64,000 nt of DNA from Actinoplanes sp. NBC_00393. Its GTDB lineage: Bacteria; Actinomycetota; Actinomycetes; Mycobacteriales; Micromonosporaceae. Of the stretch, positions 1-8,311 are shown one piece after another. The stretch is taken from positions 3,810,501-3,874,500 of the forward strand of contig NZ_CP107942.1 in assembly GCF_036053395.1 (NCBI RefSeq). The letters are read 5' to 3'. Within the stretch, counting starts at the first letter, position 1; each line of letters starts with the position of its first letter. The position numbers and the translations under genes are program-made. The notes under the pieces are model-generated. The model was not told the origin of the DNA and ran no database searches. It saw only the letters and a list, made by a program, of their open reading frames with translations.

Positions 1-1366
1 GCGCCTGCACTTCTACGCCGGCCTCCTGGTCGCCCCGTTCCTGCTGGTCGCGGCGACGACCGGGCTGCTGTTCACGCTCGCCCCGACGCTCGACAAGGTC
101 GTCTACAGCAGCGAGCTGATCGTTGCGGAGCCCGGTGACGCGGCCCTGCCGGTGGCCCAGCAGGTCGCGGCGGCGCGAGCCAGTCATCCGGAGGGCGACC
201 TTGTCGGGGTACGGGTAGGCGAGGCCGACCGCACCACGCAGGTTGATTTCACCTCCCCCGACCTCAGCGTGGAGTCCGAGCTGGTCCACACCGTGTACGT
301 CGATCCGTACACCGCCGAGGTGACCGGCCGGCTGACCACCTGGTGGACGGCCACCCCGCTGAACACCTGGCTGGACCAGTTCCACCGCGACCTGCACCTC
401 GGCACGACCGGCTCGCTCTACTCGGAGTTGGCGGCCAGCTGGCTGTGGATCATCGCCCTGGGCGGTGTCATCCTGTGGTGGCGCCGGCAGCGCGGCAACC
501 GCACCGCGCGCCGGCTGCTCGCTCCCGACCTGGCCGCCAAGAAGGGCGTACGGCGTACTCGCAGTTGGCACGGAGCCCTCGGCCTCTGGCTGCTGCTCGG
601 CCTGCTGATCATCTCGGCGACCGGGCTGACCTGGTCCAACTACGCCGGCGCCAACTTCAGCGCCGCGCTGGACTCGATGAACGGCAACCGGCCGTACGTC
701 GCCACCGAGCTGACCCCGGGCGCCAGTGCCGAGTCCGGCGGGCACCACGGCGCCGCCTCGCCCGGCACGGACGCCGCCGCCGACCCGGCCGCCATCGACA
801 CCGTCCTGGGCGGGGCCCGCGAAGCCGGCCTCGACGGCCCGGTGCAGATCACCCCGCCCGCCGACGCCGCCAGCGCCTGGACGGTCACCCAGAACGACAG
901 CCTCTGGCCGGTACGCCTGGACAGCGTCGCCGTCGACACCACCGGCGCGGTCACCGACCGGGTCGACTTCGCCGACTGGCCGTTCCTGGCGAAACTGACC
1001 TCCTGGGGCATCAACGCGCACATGGGCCTGCTGTTCGGCCTGGCCAACCAGCTGATCCTCGCCGCCCTGGCGATCGGTCTGATCACCGTGATCGTCTGGG
1101 GCTACCGGATGTGGTGGCAGCGCCGCCCCACCCGCGCCGACCGCCGCGCACCCGTCGGCGCCCCACCCGCCCGCGGCGCCTGGCAGCAGCTGCCGACCTG
1201 GGGCATCGCCGTCGGCGTACCGGTCGTCTTCGCCGTGGCCTGGGCCCTGCCGCTGTTCGGCATCCCGCTGATCGCATTCCTCCTGATCGACGTCGTCACG
1301 GGCGCCGTGCGCAACCGCCGGAACCGCAACGTGGTTCCGGTGTCTCCGGCACCCGTCAAGGGCTGA
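1..1366 (+). CDS. PepSY-associated membrane protein, 5' end outside window
   Basis: The reading frame is already open at base 2, so the true start lies upstream and only the last ~454 codons are visible. The first visible residues (RLHFYAGLLVAPFLLVAATT) are the typical first membrane helix of the PepSY_TM family. Further helices follow at about nt 430-480, 575-650, 1020-1110 and 1195-1300. PepSY_TM proteins are inner-membrane proteins often found near iron-siderophore uptake and reduction genes. A role in ferric-siderophore reduction is inferred from the family only, because no such neighbour is visible here. A polar loop between the helices (about nt 720-1000) probably carries the extracytoplasmic PepSY part. 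Family assignment is firm and function is open. Confidence 0.85.
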   Translation, partial: RLHFYAGLLVAPFLLVAATTGLLFTLAPTLDKVVYSSELIVAEPGDAALPVAQQVAAARASHPEGDLVGVRVGEADRTTQVDFTSPDLSVESELVHTVYVDPYTAEVTGRLTTWWTATPLNTWLDQFHRDLHLGTTGSLYSELAASWLWIIALGGVILWWRRQRGNRTARRLLAPDLAAKKGVRRTRSWHGALGLWLLLGLLIISATGLTWSNYAGANFSAALDSMNGNRPYVATELTPGASAESGGHHGAASPGTDAAADPAAIDTVLGGAREAGLDGPVQITPPADAASAWTVTQNDSLWPVRLDSVAVDTTGAVTDRVDFADWPFLAKLTSWGINAHMGLLFGLANQLILAALAIGLITVIVWGYRMWWQRRPTRADRRAPVGAPPARGAWQQLPTWGIAVGVPVVFAVAWALPLFGIPLIAFLLIDVVTGAVRNRRNRNVVPVSPAPVKG

Positions 1367-1381
1367 TCAGGCTCGTCGCTC

Positions 1382-1918
1382 ATGACCGCGCTGCCGTCGC
1401 CCGGCCGTCCCTACTGCGGATCACGGCACCGGCGCGCCACCCGCCCGCATCTGCGCGTGCGTCACCTGCACGGGCAGGTCGTCCTGGTGGCGCGCCGGCA
1501 GCCGCCCGCATCGCTTCGGACGCCGGGCGCGCGTCTGCTGGTGCTGGCCTTCCTCGTCCTGGTCGCCGGCGTGGGCGCGCTGCTCGCCGTGCCGGACCTG
1601 ACGGCCGCACCGCCCGGCGGGCCCTGCCCCGCACGCGTCTCGCGCGCCCTGACCGACGGCCACGGCACGCTGCGGATCCGCGCCGAGGAGACGCACAGCA
1701 CCACCCTGGTCCATCTGTGCGCCGACCCCGACCTCGGCCCGGTCCGCGCCTGGGCGGCGTCGCACCGGCTCGGCGCTCTCTCGCGGAGCATTCCGGTCCA
1801 GGCCGTCGGCCGAAGCCTCGCCCTGATCGCCGTCACCGACGCCGCCGAGGCAGCGCTCACCCTGCGGTTGCGGTTGGAGTCCGGTGAGCACTCCACCTTC
1901 GTGATCTCGATCGGCTGA
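1382..1918 (+). CDS. hypothetical single-pass membrane protein
   Basis: This is a 178-residue protein that I do not recognise. It starts at ATG 1382, 15 nt after the stop of the PepSY gene, which suggests co-transcription. It has a basic Arg-rich N-terminal stretch of about 45 residues, one hydrophobic helix (LLVLAFLVLVAGVGALLAV, about residues 50-70), and a C-terminal domain of about 105 residues with two cysteines (near CPARV and HLCAD) that would lie outside the cell. The paired Cys could form a disulfide. No catalytic motif is visible. The N-terminal arginines might partly reflect too early a start. An overlapping frame is also open here, so coding assignment rests on the membrane helix and the operon-like position. 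Confidence 0.55.
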   Translation: MTALPSPGRPYCGSRHRRATRPHLRVRHLHGQVVLVARRQPPASLRTPGARLLVLAFLVLVAGVGALLAVPDLTAAPPGGPCPARVSRALTDGHGTLRIRAEETHSTTLVHLCADPDLGPVRAWAASHRLGALSRSIPVQAVGRSLALIAVTDAAEAALTLRLRLESGEHSTFVISIG

Positions 1919-2036
1919 CCGGGCGGATCATGGCAATGGGCCCGCAGAACAGGCCGAACGGCCCCTCCTCGAGAGGCGTGGACTGCCGATGGGGAAGGCA
2001 TCTATCGCGCTGGTTGTGGCCAAGGGAGGCGACATC

Positions 2037-2342
2037 ATGGTGCAGGCAACAAAGCCGAACCAAGGTTCAGGGCGGGATGGCTTCCGGGTCGGGGCAAGTC
2101 ACGATGCCCCGGTACGGACAGCGTCCGCAACGGTTCCGCCGGCCGGCAGGAAGCTGCCGCCGATCGAGTGGGCGCGAACCGACTATCGCAGGATCATGCT
2201 TACCGAGCTGTGGGGAACCGGGCACAGTCTCGTGCTGGCAATCGTCGCGTTCGCCATGTTGACCGCCGCCGGGATCACTCTCGCGATCGTGGTGACGACC
2301 ATTCTGCACACCCTCGGATACGATCCGGCGCCGCGATTCTGA
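2037..2342 (+). CDS. small hypothetical membrane protein
   Basis: This encodes a 101-residue protein of unknown function. I chose ATG 2037 rather than the in-frame ATG at 1989 because AAGGGAGG at 2022-2029 lies 7 nt before it, while nothing comparable precedes 1989. The first ~55 residues are polar and rich in Pro, Gly and Ser. The C-terminal half holds one clear membrane helix (LVLAIVAFAMLTAAGITLAI), so it is probably a tail-anchored or single-pass protein. It is followed directly by a strong inverted repeat that should end its transcript. No homologous family is evident to me. Confidence 0.6.
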   Translation: MVQATKPNQGSGRDGFRVGASHDAPVRTASATVPPAGRKLPPIEWARTDYRRIMLTELWGTGHSLVLAIVAFAMLTAAGITLAIVVTTILHTLGYDPAPRF

Positions 2343-2354
2343 TCCCGTGACAAC

Positions 2355-2398
2355 AAGGGCGCTCCGGCCGCTGGATCATCGCCGGCCGGAACGCCCTT
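2355..2398. terminator. bidirectional hairpin terminator
   Basis: AAGGGCG at 2355-2361 pairs with CGCCCTT at 2392-2398, and inside it CCGGCC pairs with GGCCGG. The element sits 12 nt after the stop of the small membrane protein gene and between two convergent transcripts, so it can serve both strands. Confidence 0.75.
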
Positions 2399-2486
2399 GC
2401 AACGGAACGACAGGTCACGGCCACGTAACTTCGGTTCCTATAGCCATCTTCCGGCAACTGCCAGCCTTTTGCAATAAGCCTGGCCG

Positions 2487-2831
2487 TCAGACCTTTCGAG
2501 CACGGGTACGCACCAACCAGAACAGCCCGCCCCCGACGGCAAAGGTGACCAGCACTCCGGCGACCCCGGACAGGGCGGTCGCCAGGAACTCGTTGCCGAC
2601 GCCGCGGATCGCGTAGTCGGCCAACGGGCTGTCGGCCAGCTGGTGCGCCCCCTCCTGCTGAAGCATGCAGGTGCCGCCGGTGATCTCGTCGTCGGCGCTG
2701 AACGTGCAGCCCTCGCGGGCGGCGAAGTCCAGACCGTCCGGGCTGCCGGAGGCGAAGCTGGACACCACACCGGCCAGCAGCAGGGCGACGAGCAGGCCGC
2801 CGGCCAGGAACCATCCCAGTTTCCGGTTCAT
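2487..2831 (-). CDS. PDGLE-domain metal-transport accessory protein
   Basis: This 114-residue protein has an N-terminal membrane helix (residues ~5-28), the signature PDGLD right after it, an extracytoplasmic loop, and a second helix near the C terminus. That is the layout of PDGLE (CbiN/NikN-like) proteins, which work with CbiM/NikM permeases of energy-coupling-factor importers for Co2+ or Ni2+. Its ATG overlaps the stop of the upstream cbiM-like gene by 4 nt (ATGA), so the two are translationally coupled. The loop has an extra pair of cysteines (GC and TC, about 12 residues apart) that I do not associate with the family. The partner subunits CbiQ and CbiO are not next to it. Confidence 0.85.
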   Translation of the reverse strand: MNRKLGWFLAGGLLVALLLAGVVSSFASGSPDGLDFAAREGCTFSADDEITGGTCMLQQEGAHQLADSPLADYAIRGVGNEFLATALSGVAGVLVTFAVGGGLFWLVRTRARKV

Positions 2832-3526
2832 ACGGCGGCTCCGGCGGTGGGAACGGCGGACTTGCGGAAGTGGCGGTTCGCGTACACCAGATCCGGGCGG
2901 ACCTTCGCCACCGTAACCACCGTGGTGGCGGCGATCAGGCCCTCACCGATGCCGATCAGCACGTGCACACCGCCCAGGGTGGCGGCGACCCCGGCGAGCG
3001 ACAGCTCGGTCGTGCCGCCCAGCGCGTACTGAAGGACGAAGCCCATCGCAGCGAGCACGACACCGATCACCGAGGCGATGAAGGCGGTGACGCCGAGCCC
3101 GCCCGGCGTCCTCGGCAGCACCCGCAGCAGACCGGCGACCAGCACGTACGCCGCCGCGGCGCCGATCAGGGCCATGTTGGTGACGTTGAGGCCGATCGCG
3201 CTGAGGCCGCCGTCGGCGAACAGCAGGCACTGCACGATCAGTACGGTCGCCACGCACAGCGCGCCGACCCAGGGACCGACCAGAATCACCGCGAGGGTGC
3301 CGCCGAGCAGATGGCCGGAGACCCCGGGCAGCACCTGGAAGTTGAGCATCTGCACGGCGAAGATGAACGCCGCCACCAGCCCGGCCATCGGGGCCAGCCG
3401 GTCGTCGAGGTCCGCCTTGGCCCGCCAGACGCAGACCGCGAGACCCGCCGCCGCGATCCCAGTGAAGATCAACGAAACGGGACCGTCGATGATCCCGTTG
3501 GCGATGTGCATCGCCACCACATCCAT
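2828..3526 (-). CDS. cbiM: CbiM-like energy-coupling-factor permease (Co/Ni)
   Basis: This is a 232-residue polytopic membrane protein of the CbiM/NikM family, the substrate-specific component of cobalt/nickel ECF importers. Six or seven hydrophobic helices are visible, starting with an IANGIIDGPVSL segment like the family N terminus. ATG 3526 is chosen because GGGGGAGGG lies 5 nt upstream of it on the minus strand. The family, however, uses a free Met1-His2 as metal ligands, and that MH pair is encoded by the ATG at 3511, so the shorter start cannot be dismissed. It is coupled to the PDGLE gene by a 4-nt overlap. No cbiQ or cbiO follows. Metal choice cannot be read from the sequence. Confidence 0.85.
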   Translation of the reverse strand: MDVVAMHIANGIIDGPVSLIFTGIAAAGLAVCVWRAKADLDDRLAPMAGLVAAFIFAVQMLNFQVLPGVSGHLLGGTLAVILVGPWVGALCVATVLIVQCLLFADGGLSAIGLNVTNMALIGAAAAYVLVAGLLRVLPRTPGGLGVTAFIASVIGVVLAAMGFVLQYALGGTTELSLAGVAATLGGVHVLIGIGEGLIAATTVVTVAKVRPDLVYANRHFRKSAVPTAGAAV

Positions 3527-3725
3527 GAACACCCTCCCCCAGTCAGGACCTGCCACTGTGTGGGATTCGCAGTTGAAGACCCAGCGGATGACCGGCGGTG
3601 CCCAGATCCTCCTTCCCGCGCGCCGCCGGCACTTCGAGGGAAGGAATCCCTGCACATGCTGGACACCGCGGTCGCGGTCGGCGCCGTCCCGTCGCGAGCT
3701 GACACATCCGCCCGCCCCGGCGGTC

Positions 3726-6209
3726 TCAGGCCGCCGGGGCGTGCAGCGGGAGGCTGACCCGCACAGTCGTGCCGGCCGGCTGGTGCGGGCGCAGGGTGAT
3801 CGTGCCGGAATGCAGGCGCACGATGGCGCGGGCCAGGCTGAGCCCGAGCCCGCTGCCCGGTATGCCGTGGTGGCGCACGTTGCTCGCGCGGTAGAACCGG
3901 TCGAAGAAGCGGGGGTACTCCTCGGCGGGCGCGCCGATCCCGGTGTCGGTCACCGACAGCTCGACGTCGCGGTCGCCGGTCCGCAGGGCGACCTCGACCT
4001 CGCCGCCGGCGAGGCTGTACTTCACGGCGTTGGACAGCAGGTCGTCGACGACCTGCCGCAGCCGGCGGGCGTCGCCGGTCACCGCCAGGTGCGCGGGCAG
4101 GTCGGCCCGCAGCTGCACTCCCGCGTCGGCTGCGGAGAGCCGGAAGACCGTGACCGCCTCGGCCACCAGCGCGACGAGGTCGATGCGATCGAGGTTCAGG
4201 AGATGGTGGCCGGACTCGAGGCCGGCCAGGTCCAGCAGGCTGTCGGAGATGTGCCGCAGCGTCGCGGTGTTGCGGGCGACGGTGTCGAGCATCTGCCGCT
4301 GCTCGTCGTCGAGCGCCTCGGCCTCCTCGACGAGCATGGTGACGTTGGCGGTGATCGAGGTGAGCGGGGTCCGCAGCTCATGCCCGGCCAGGGCAAGGAA
4401 GTCGTCCTGCGCCCGGCGCAGCTGCCGGGCCAGCTCCTCGGCGCGGCGCAGCGCCACATAGACGCCGATCTGCGCGGCGACGCCGTCGAGCAGCACGGTC
4501 AGCAGCTCCTCGTGCACCTCCGGGGAGCCCGCGTAGCAGGTCAGCACCCCGAGCAGGGTGCCGCCGTCGCGGACCGGCACGGCCAGGATGGTGCGGATGC
4601 CGTACCGAGCGCACAGCTCGACCCGCCCCTGCTCGTAGGCGGTGGTGAGGTTGAAGAACTCGGAGATGTCCGGCACCCACAACGGCTCACCGGTCTGCCA
4701 GACCCGGCCGGTGACGCCGAGCCCGCGCACCGGCACGTGCCCGAACAGCTGATCAGGCGCCTCGCCGGCGTCACTGTGGTGCCCCACGGCGCGCAGTTCC
4801 CCGGTCGCCTCGTCGATGAGGAACAGTTCCGCGCAGGGCCAGCCGAGGGTCGCCGTCACCGCCTTCAGCACCGCCGGGGCTGCCTCCGCGATCGTCTCGA
4901 CCGAACGCAGGGCGTACTCCACCTCCCGGCGGCAGCTGCCGAAGCGTTCCGCGCGGCGCAGGGCGGTGACCTCGTGGGCCACCGCGACCGCGCCGAGCCG
5001 CCGGCCGTCGCGACTCGTGATCGGTTGCGCCGTCGCGGCGAATGTCCGCACCCGCTGGTCGGCGCAGCGGGCCTTCACGTCGAGGTCGCTGATGTACTCG
5101 CCGTTCAGGGCCCGCATCACCGGCGTCTGCTCCCAGGACAGCGGGCGCATCTCGTCGTCGAACAGGTACTGCCCCACGACGTCCGGCACGTCGTCGGGGA
5201 CGGGCCCGGTCTCCGGCCGATTCTGGATCTGGCGCATGGCCCGGTTGACCACGCTCACCCGGCCCGAGTCGTCGCAGGCGATCACTCCGACCGACAGGCT
5301 GTCGAGCAGCGCCGCCAAGAAGCTGGCGTGCCGCTCGGCGGCTTCCTCGGCCGCCGCCTGCGCGGACAGATCGGTCAGGAACACGCAGGCCAGCGGGCCG
5401 GCAGTCCCGCGGACCACGGACAGCGCGGCACGCATTGCGACCCGGTGCCCAGCGCGGTGCCGCATGCTCAGCTCCCGCACGACCGGGCGTACCGGGCCCG
5501 CGGCGAACAGCCGGCCGAGGGCCGTACCGATGGGCTCACTGCCGTAGTCGGGCCGCAGCGTGTCATCCAGGCGGCGCCCGCAGATCTCGGCGGAGGCGAA
5601 GCCGAGCATTTCCTCGGCTGACCGGTTGAAACCGCGCACCACCCCGTCGTCGTCGACGGCGAGGAACGCCTCCTGCACGCTGTCCAGCAGCGCCGCGCTG
5701 TCGAGGATCCCCATCCCGGTCTCGTCCCGGTCGGCCGGGACTTGATCATCCCAGTGGATCGAGGCTCTGAGCAGGCACGACACTTCGGTCAGGGCAAGAA
5801 TCTGGTCCTCCGCCCACTCGCGGGGCCGCATGTCGAGGACGATCAACGCCCCGAACGGCCGGCCGGAGAGGTCATGGATCGGCACTCCGGCGAAGGCGGT
5901 CACCCCGGCCTTCGCGAGCGGATGGCCGGGCATCGAGCGGGACATGTCGGCCACGACGGTGGATCCGTCCCCGCAGATCACGTACTCCCCGACCGACCCG
6001 GCCGCCGGCAGCGGACCGTGACCGCCCACCCGCTGCTCCCCCGTACGCCCCACGATCGAGACCGCGGCCAGGGGCGTGTCGAGCAGCGAGGCGGCCATGT
6101 GGGCGACGCTGTCCAAGGACAGCCCCGTGGTGGCCAGTAACCGAGTAGCCCGCTCGGCGGCAGCCAGCCGGGCCGGGTCACTCAGGACTGCCTGGTTGCG
6201 GTGCAGCAC
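3726..6209 (-). CDS. GAF-PAS-PAS-GAF sensor histidine kinase
   Basis: This is an 827-residue soluble histidine kinase with no membrane helix. The domain order is GAF (residues ~20-155), PAS (~170-285), PAS (~295-415), GAF (~425-585), dimerisation domain with the phospho-acceptor His610 in FLALAGHELRTPL, and an ATPase domain with the N box around Asn727, DTGIG at 755-759 and GSGLGL at 785-790. All key catalytic residues are present, so the kinase should be active. The start is GTG 6209 with AGGAAGG upstream. A single-domain response regulator and a GAF-ANTAR protein lie upstream on the same strand, so the three probably form a cytoplasmic sensing module. The ligand is unknown. Confidence 0.92.
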   Translation of the reverse strand: MLHRNQAVLSDPARLAAAERATRLLATTGLSLDSVAHMAASLLDTPLAAVSIVGRTGEQRVGGHGPLPAAGSVGEYVICGDGSTVVADMSRSMPGHPLAKAGVTAFAGVPIHDLSGRPFGALIVLDMRPREWAEDQILALTEVSCLLRASIHWDDQVPADRDETGMGILDSAALLDSVQEAFLAVDDDGVVRGFNRSAEEMLGFASAEICGRRLDDTLRPDYGSEPIGTALGRLFAAGPVRPVVRELSMRHRAGHRVAMRAALSVVRGTAGPLACVFLTDLSAQAAAEEAAERHASFLAALLDSLSVGVIACDDSGRVSVVNRAMRQIQNRPETGPVPDDVPDVVGQYLFDDEMRPLSWEQTPVMRALNGEYISDLDVKARCADQRVRTFAATAQPITSRDGRRLGAVAVAHEVTALRRAERFGSCRREVEYALRSVETIAEAAPAVLKAVTATLGWPCAELFLIDEATGELRAVGHHSDAGEAPDQLFGHVPVRGLGVTGRVWQTGEPLWVPDISEFFNLTTAYEQGRVELCARYGIRTILAVPVRDGGTLLGVLTCYAGSPEVHEELLTVLLDGVAAQIGVYVALRRAEELARQLRRAQDDFLALAGHELRTPLTSITANVTMLVEEAEALDDEQRQMLDTVARNTATLRHISDSLLDLAGLESGHHLLNLDRIDLVALVAEAVTVFRLSAADAGVQLRADLPAHLAVTGDARRLRQVVDDLLSNAVKYSLAGGEVEVALRTGDRDVELSVTDTGIGAPAEEYPRFFDRFYRASNVRHHGIPGSGLGLSLARAIVRLHSGTITLRPHQPAGTTVRVSLPLHAPAA

Positions 6210-6289
6210 AGCCGCCTTCCTGTTCGTCGCGTCGCGGTGGTATTCCCATCATGTGATACCGCAAACCAGGCGTTTCCCGGCACTGATCC

Positions 6290-6655
6290 CTAGCCTCGGT
6301 CCAGCGCTTCCGCGACACATTGCAGGAGCTCAGGGCCTGCAAACGGCTTGGTCAGCACGAGGGTCGCTCCGGCCTGCAGCGGGCGGTCATCACCCGGCAG
6401 AAGGCTTCCGCTGACCATCAGAATGGGAAGATCACGGGTACGGGCGTCGCCCCGGATGTTCCGGCACATCTCGATCCCGTCCATCACCGGCATGTCGATG
6501 TCGCTCACGACGAGATCGACCGGATTGCCGAGGACCAGATCGAGACCCTCCTTGCCGTTGCAGGCCTGCTCGACCTCATGGCCGGCACGCCGCAACAGGC
6601 GCACGATCACCCGGCGCACGTCTTCCTCGTCCTCGACCACCACGACACTCGCCAC
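6290..6655 (-). CDS. single-domain response regulator (CheY-like)
   Basis: This is a 121-residue receiver domain with no output domain. Acidic residues sit at E8/D9, the phospho-acceptor is Asp52 in VSDIDMPVMDG, the switch Ser is in VSGS, and the conserved Lys is Lys103 in TKPF. GTG 6655 is selected over an earlier start because GAGGGAG lies just upstream on the minus strand and translation then begins at the first beta strand. It lies 80 nt upstream of the multi-sensor kinase gene on the same strand, so it is the obvious candidate partner of that kinase. It could pass phosphate on or act by protein contact. Confidence 0.9.
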   Translation of the reverse strand: MASVVVVEDEEDVRRVIVRLLRRAGHEVEQACNGKEGLDLVLGNPVDLVVSDIDMPVMDGIEMCRNIRGDARTRDLPILMVSGSLLPGDDRPLQAGATLVLTKPFAGPELLQCVAEALDRG

Positions 6656-6826
6656 TGCTTCTCCCTCTGCTGTCACGCTTACGCACGGCAACGTAGAGCA
6701 GCATCGGTGTTCACCGTCCCGAGGTAAGCCGAACGGCGACCTGTGTCCCGCTGAAAGAATGAACGCAGCGGCCGGAAGTACAGATAGTGCACAAGGGACG
6801 TTGCCGGGTCACTGCACCGGCGGCCC

Positions 6827-7516
6827 TCAGCCGAGCCGCCGGGCGATGACCGCGGTCGCGGCGGCCGACAGGGAGATGCCCCGGGTGACGGCGTCGAGCC
6901 GCAGCTTCGCGTAGGCGTTCAGGGCAGCGGAACCGGCATCCTGGTTCATCAATTCGAGAGCGAGCTGGATGGTGGCGCGCACGGACAGCGCCTCCGCGAA
7001 CCCGTTGATCAGCTCCTCGCCGCCGGCGTCCAGGGGCTGCAGGTCGCCCGGGTCGGCCGGCCACGGCACCTCGGGATCGTAGGCGGCGCAGATCCCGACG
7101 GTCAGCGGCGCCAGCGCGTCCGCGTCACGGCTGTACAGATCGAGGTTGGCGATCGTTGCGCCACTTCCGGTGAACAGCGGCACCGACACCACGCCGAGCC
7201 CCATCCCGGCGGCCGTCTCCCGGAAGCCGGGCCAGGTCATCGTCGTCGTCGCCGCACCGGCCACCGTGGTCGGGGCGGCGGAGGAGACGTCCTCGACCAG
7301 CTCGCCGCTGGTCGCCACCGTGTACGACTCGCCGTCCAGGCGCGGCGCGGTCGCTGCATAGTCCACGGCGATGATCCGCTCGGCCGCCAGCGCAGCCAGC
7401 CGCTCCAGCCGGGCGTCGAGGCCGGGCATGTCGTCCGGCGTCTCAGCAAGCGCGACGAGCGCCTCGGCCAACGGCTGCGCGCTGGACGGAGTCTGGGTCG
7501 ATGCCGGTGTCGTCAC
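6827..7516 (-). CDS. GAF and ANTAR-like domain protein
   Basis: This is a 229-residue soluble protein with an N-terminal GAF-like sensor (residues ~20-165) and a C-terminal three-helix region (~170-229: LSVRATIQLALELMN through SLSAAATAVIARRLG) that resembles ANTAR, a fold that binds hairpins in nascent RNA to prevent termination. The ANTAR consensus is only partly kept, so RNA binding is uncertain. The start at ATG 7516 gives a short Ser/Thr/Pro-rich leader. The gene is on the same strand as the response regulator and histidine kinase downstream, separated from the regulator by ~170 nt. Together they look like a signal-responsive module. Confidence 0.75.
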   Translation of the reverse strand: MTTPASTQTPSSAQPLAEALVALAETPDDMPGLDARLERLAALAAERIIAVDYAATAPRLDGESYTVATSGELVEDVSSAAPTTVAGAATTTMTWPGFRETAAGMGLGVVSVPLFTGSGATIANLDLYSRDADALAPLTVGICAAYDPEVPWPADPGDLQPLDAGGEELINGFAEALSVRATIQLALELMNQDAGSAALNAYAKLRLDAVTRGISLSAAATAVIARRLG

Positions 7517-7653
7517 CCCTGCTCCTCCGGTAGTCGGTCATGGTGGCAGAGCTTGGAGGTACCCGAAGGATCATCTTTCACACGATTCAGCGACGGTTCT
7601 GTCCGGATTTCGGCCCCCGAACCGGAGTGGATATTGAAGTAAGGTGCTGCCTC

Positions 7654-8235
7654 GTGTCTTCCGAACCCGCCACGACGGCGCCGATCCGCCTCGACTACAC
7701 CCTCACGCCGGAGGACCTGCGGGACGCGGTCGCAGCCCAGCAGCGCCGCGGTTGGCTGCGGCGGCGCGTACCGATGATGATCGTCGTGGTGGCGGCCGCC
7801 ACGCTCACCGGCCTCGCCGCCGCCCGGGTGTGGGAGATGCCGCCCGGCGCCGCGCTGATAGCGATCGTGCTCGCCGCAGCCGTGGCGTCGGTCCTCGGCA
7901 CCATCGCGGTGCTGGTCCTCAATCTGATCCTGGCGGGCGTGTACCGCTGGCAGGCCCACCTGCTCATCCGCGGGAACCCGTCGCTGTCACAGCCCGCGCA
8001 GGGCACGGTCACCGCCACCGGAATCCACCTGCGCTCAGCAACCGACGAGGCGACGTACGGCTGGGCGAGCTACCCACTGGCCATCGAGACCGACCGCTCC
8101 TTCGTCCTGCTGGCCTCCCGCGGCCTCGGCGCGATGGTGATCGTGCTGCCCAAGCGCGGCGTCGTCGACACGGACCCGTCCCACCTGCGGGCGCTGCTTA
8201 CCACGCACGCCCAGTTCATCGGAAAGGCGGGCTGA
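7654..8235 (+). CDS. YcxB-like membrane protein
   Basis: This is a 193-residue protein with two adjacent membrane helices (about residues 35-55 and 62-90) followed by a C-terminal YcxB-like domain, where residues such as TATGIHLRS and TYGWASYPLAIE match the family's typical 'tests a bound surface' strand pattern. The start is GTG 7654 with AAGG ~10 nt upstream; the open frame extends further 5' but that part is AT-richer and has no ribosome site. The function of this family is unknown. It is divergently transcribed from the GAF-ANTAR gene and followed by a hairpin terminator. Confidence 0.75.
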   Translation: MSSEPATTAPIRLDYTLTPEDLRDAVAAQQRRGWLRRRVPMMIVVVAAATLTGLAAARVWEMPPGAALIAIVLAAAVASVLGTIAVLVLNLILAGVYRWQAHLLIRGNPSLSQPAQGTVTATGIHLRSATDEATYGWASYPLAIETDRSFVLLASRGLGAMVIVLPKRGVVDTDPSHLRALLTTHAQFIGKAG

Positions 8236-8241
8236 ACGCGA

Positions 8242-8257
8242 GGGCGGCGGACCGCCC
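8242..8257 (+). terminator. hairpin after the YcxB-like gene
   Basis: GGGCGG at 8242-8247 pairs with CCGCCC at 8252-8257 around a CGGA loop, beginning 6 nt after the upstream stop codon. There is no T-run, as is common in high-GC actinobacteria. Confidence 0.5.
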
Positions 8258-8311
8258 GGGGGTATAGACCCGGCCGAGCGGCCCGCTCGTTGATCATTCT
8301 TCGCTATCCGA

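Noticed and set aside
343..1887. A long plus-strand frame running across the PepSY gene and the next gene.
   Set aside because: It is Arg/Pro/His-rich with no domain, and the other frame carries membrane helices of a known family.
3541..3561. A B12-box-like string (AGTCAGGACCTGCC) just upstream of the cbiM-like gene, suggesting a cobalamin riboswitch.
   Set aside because: It reads on the plus strand, opposite to the gene, and no riboswitch core precedes it; on the minus strand nothing matches.
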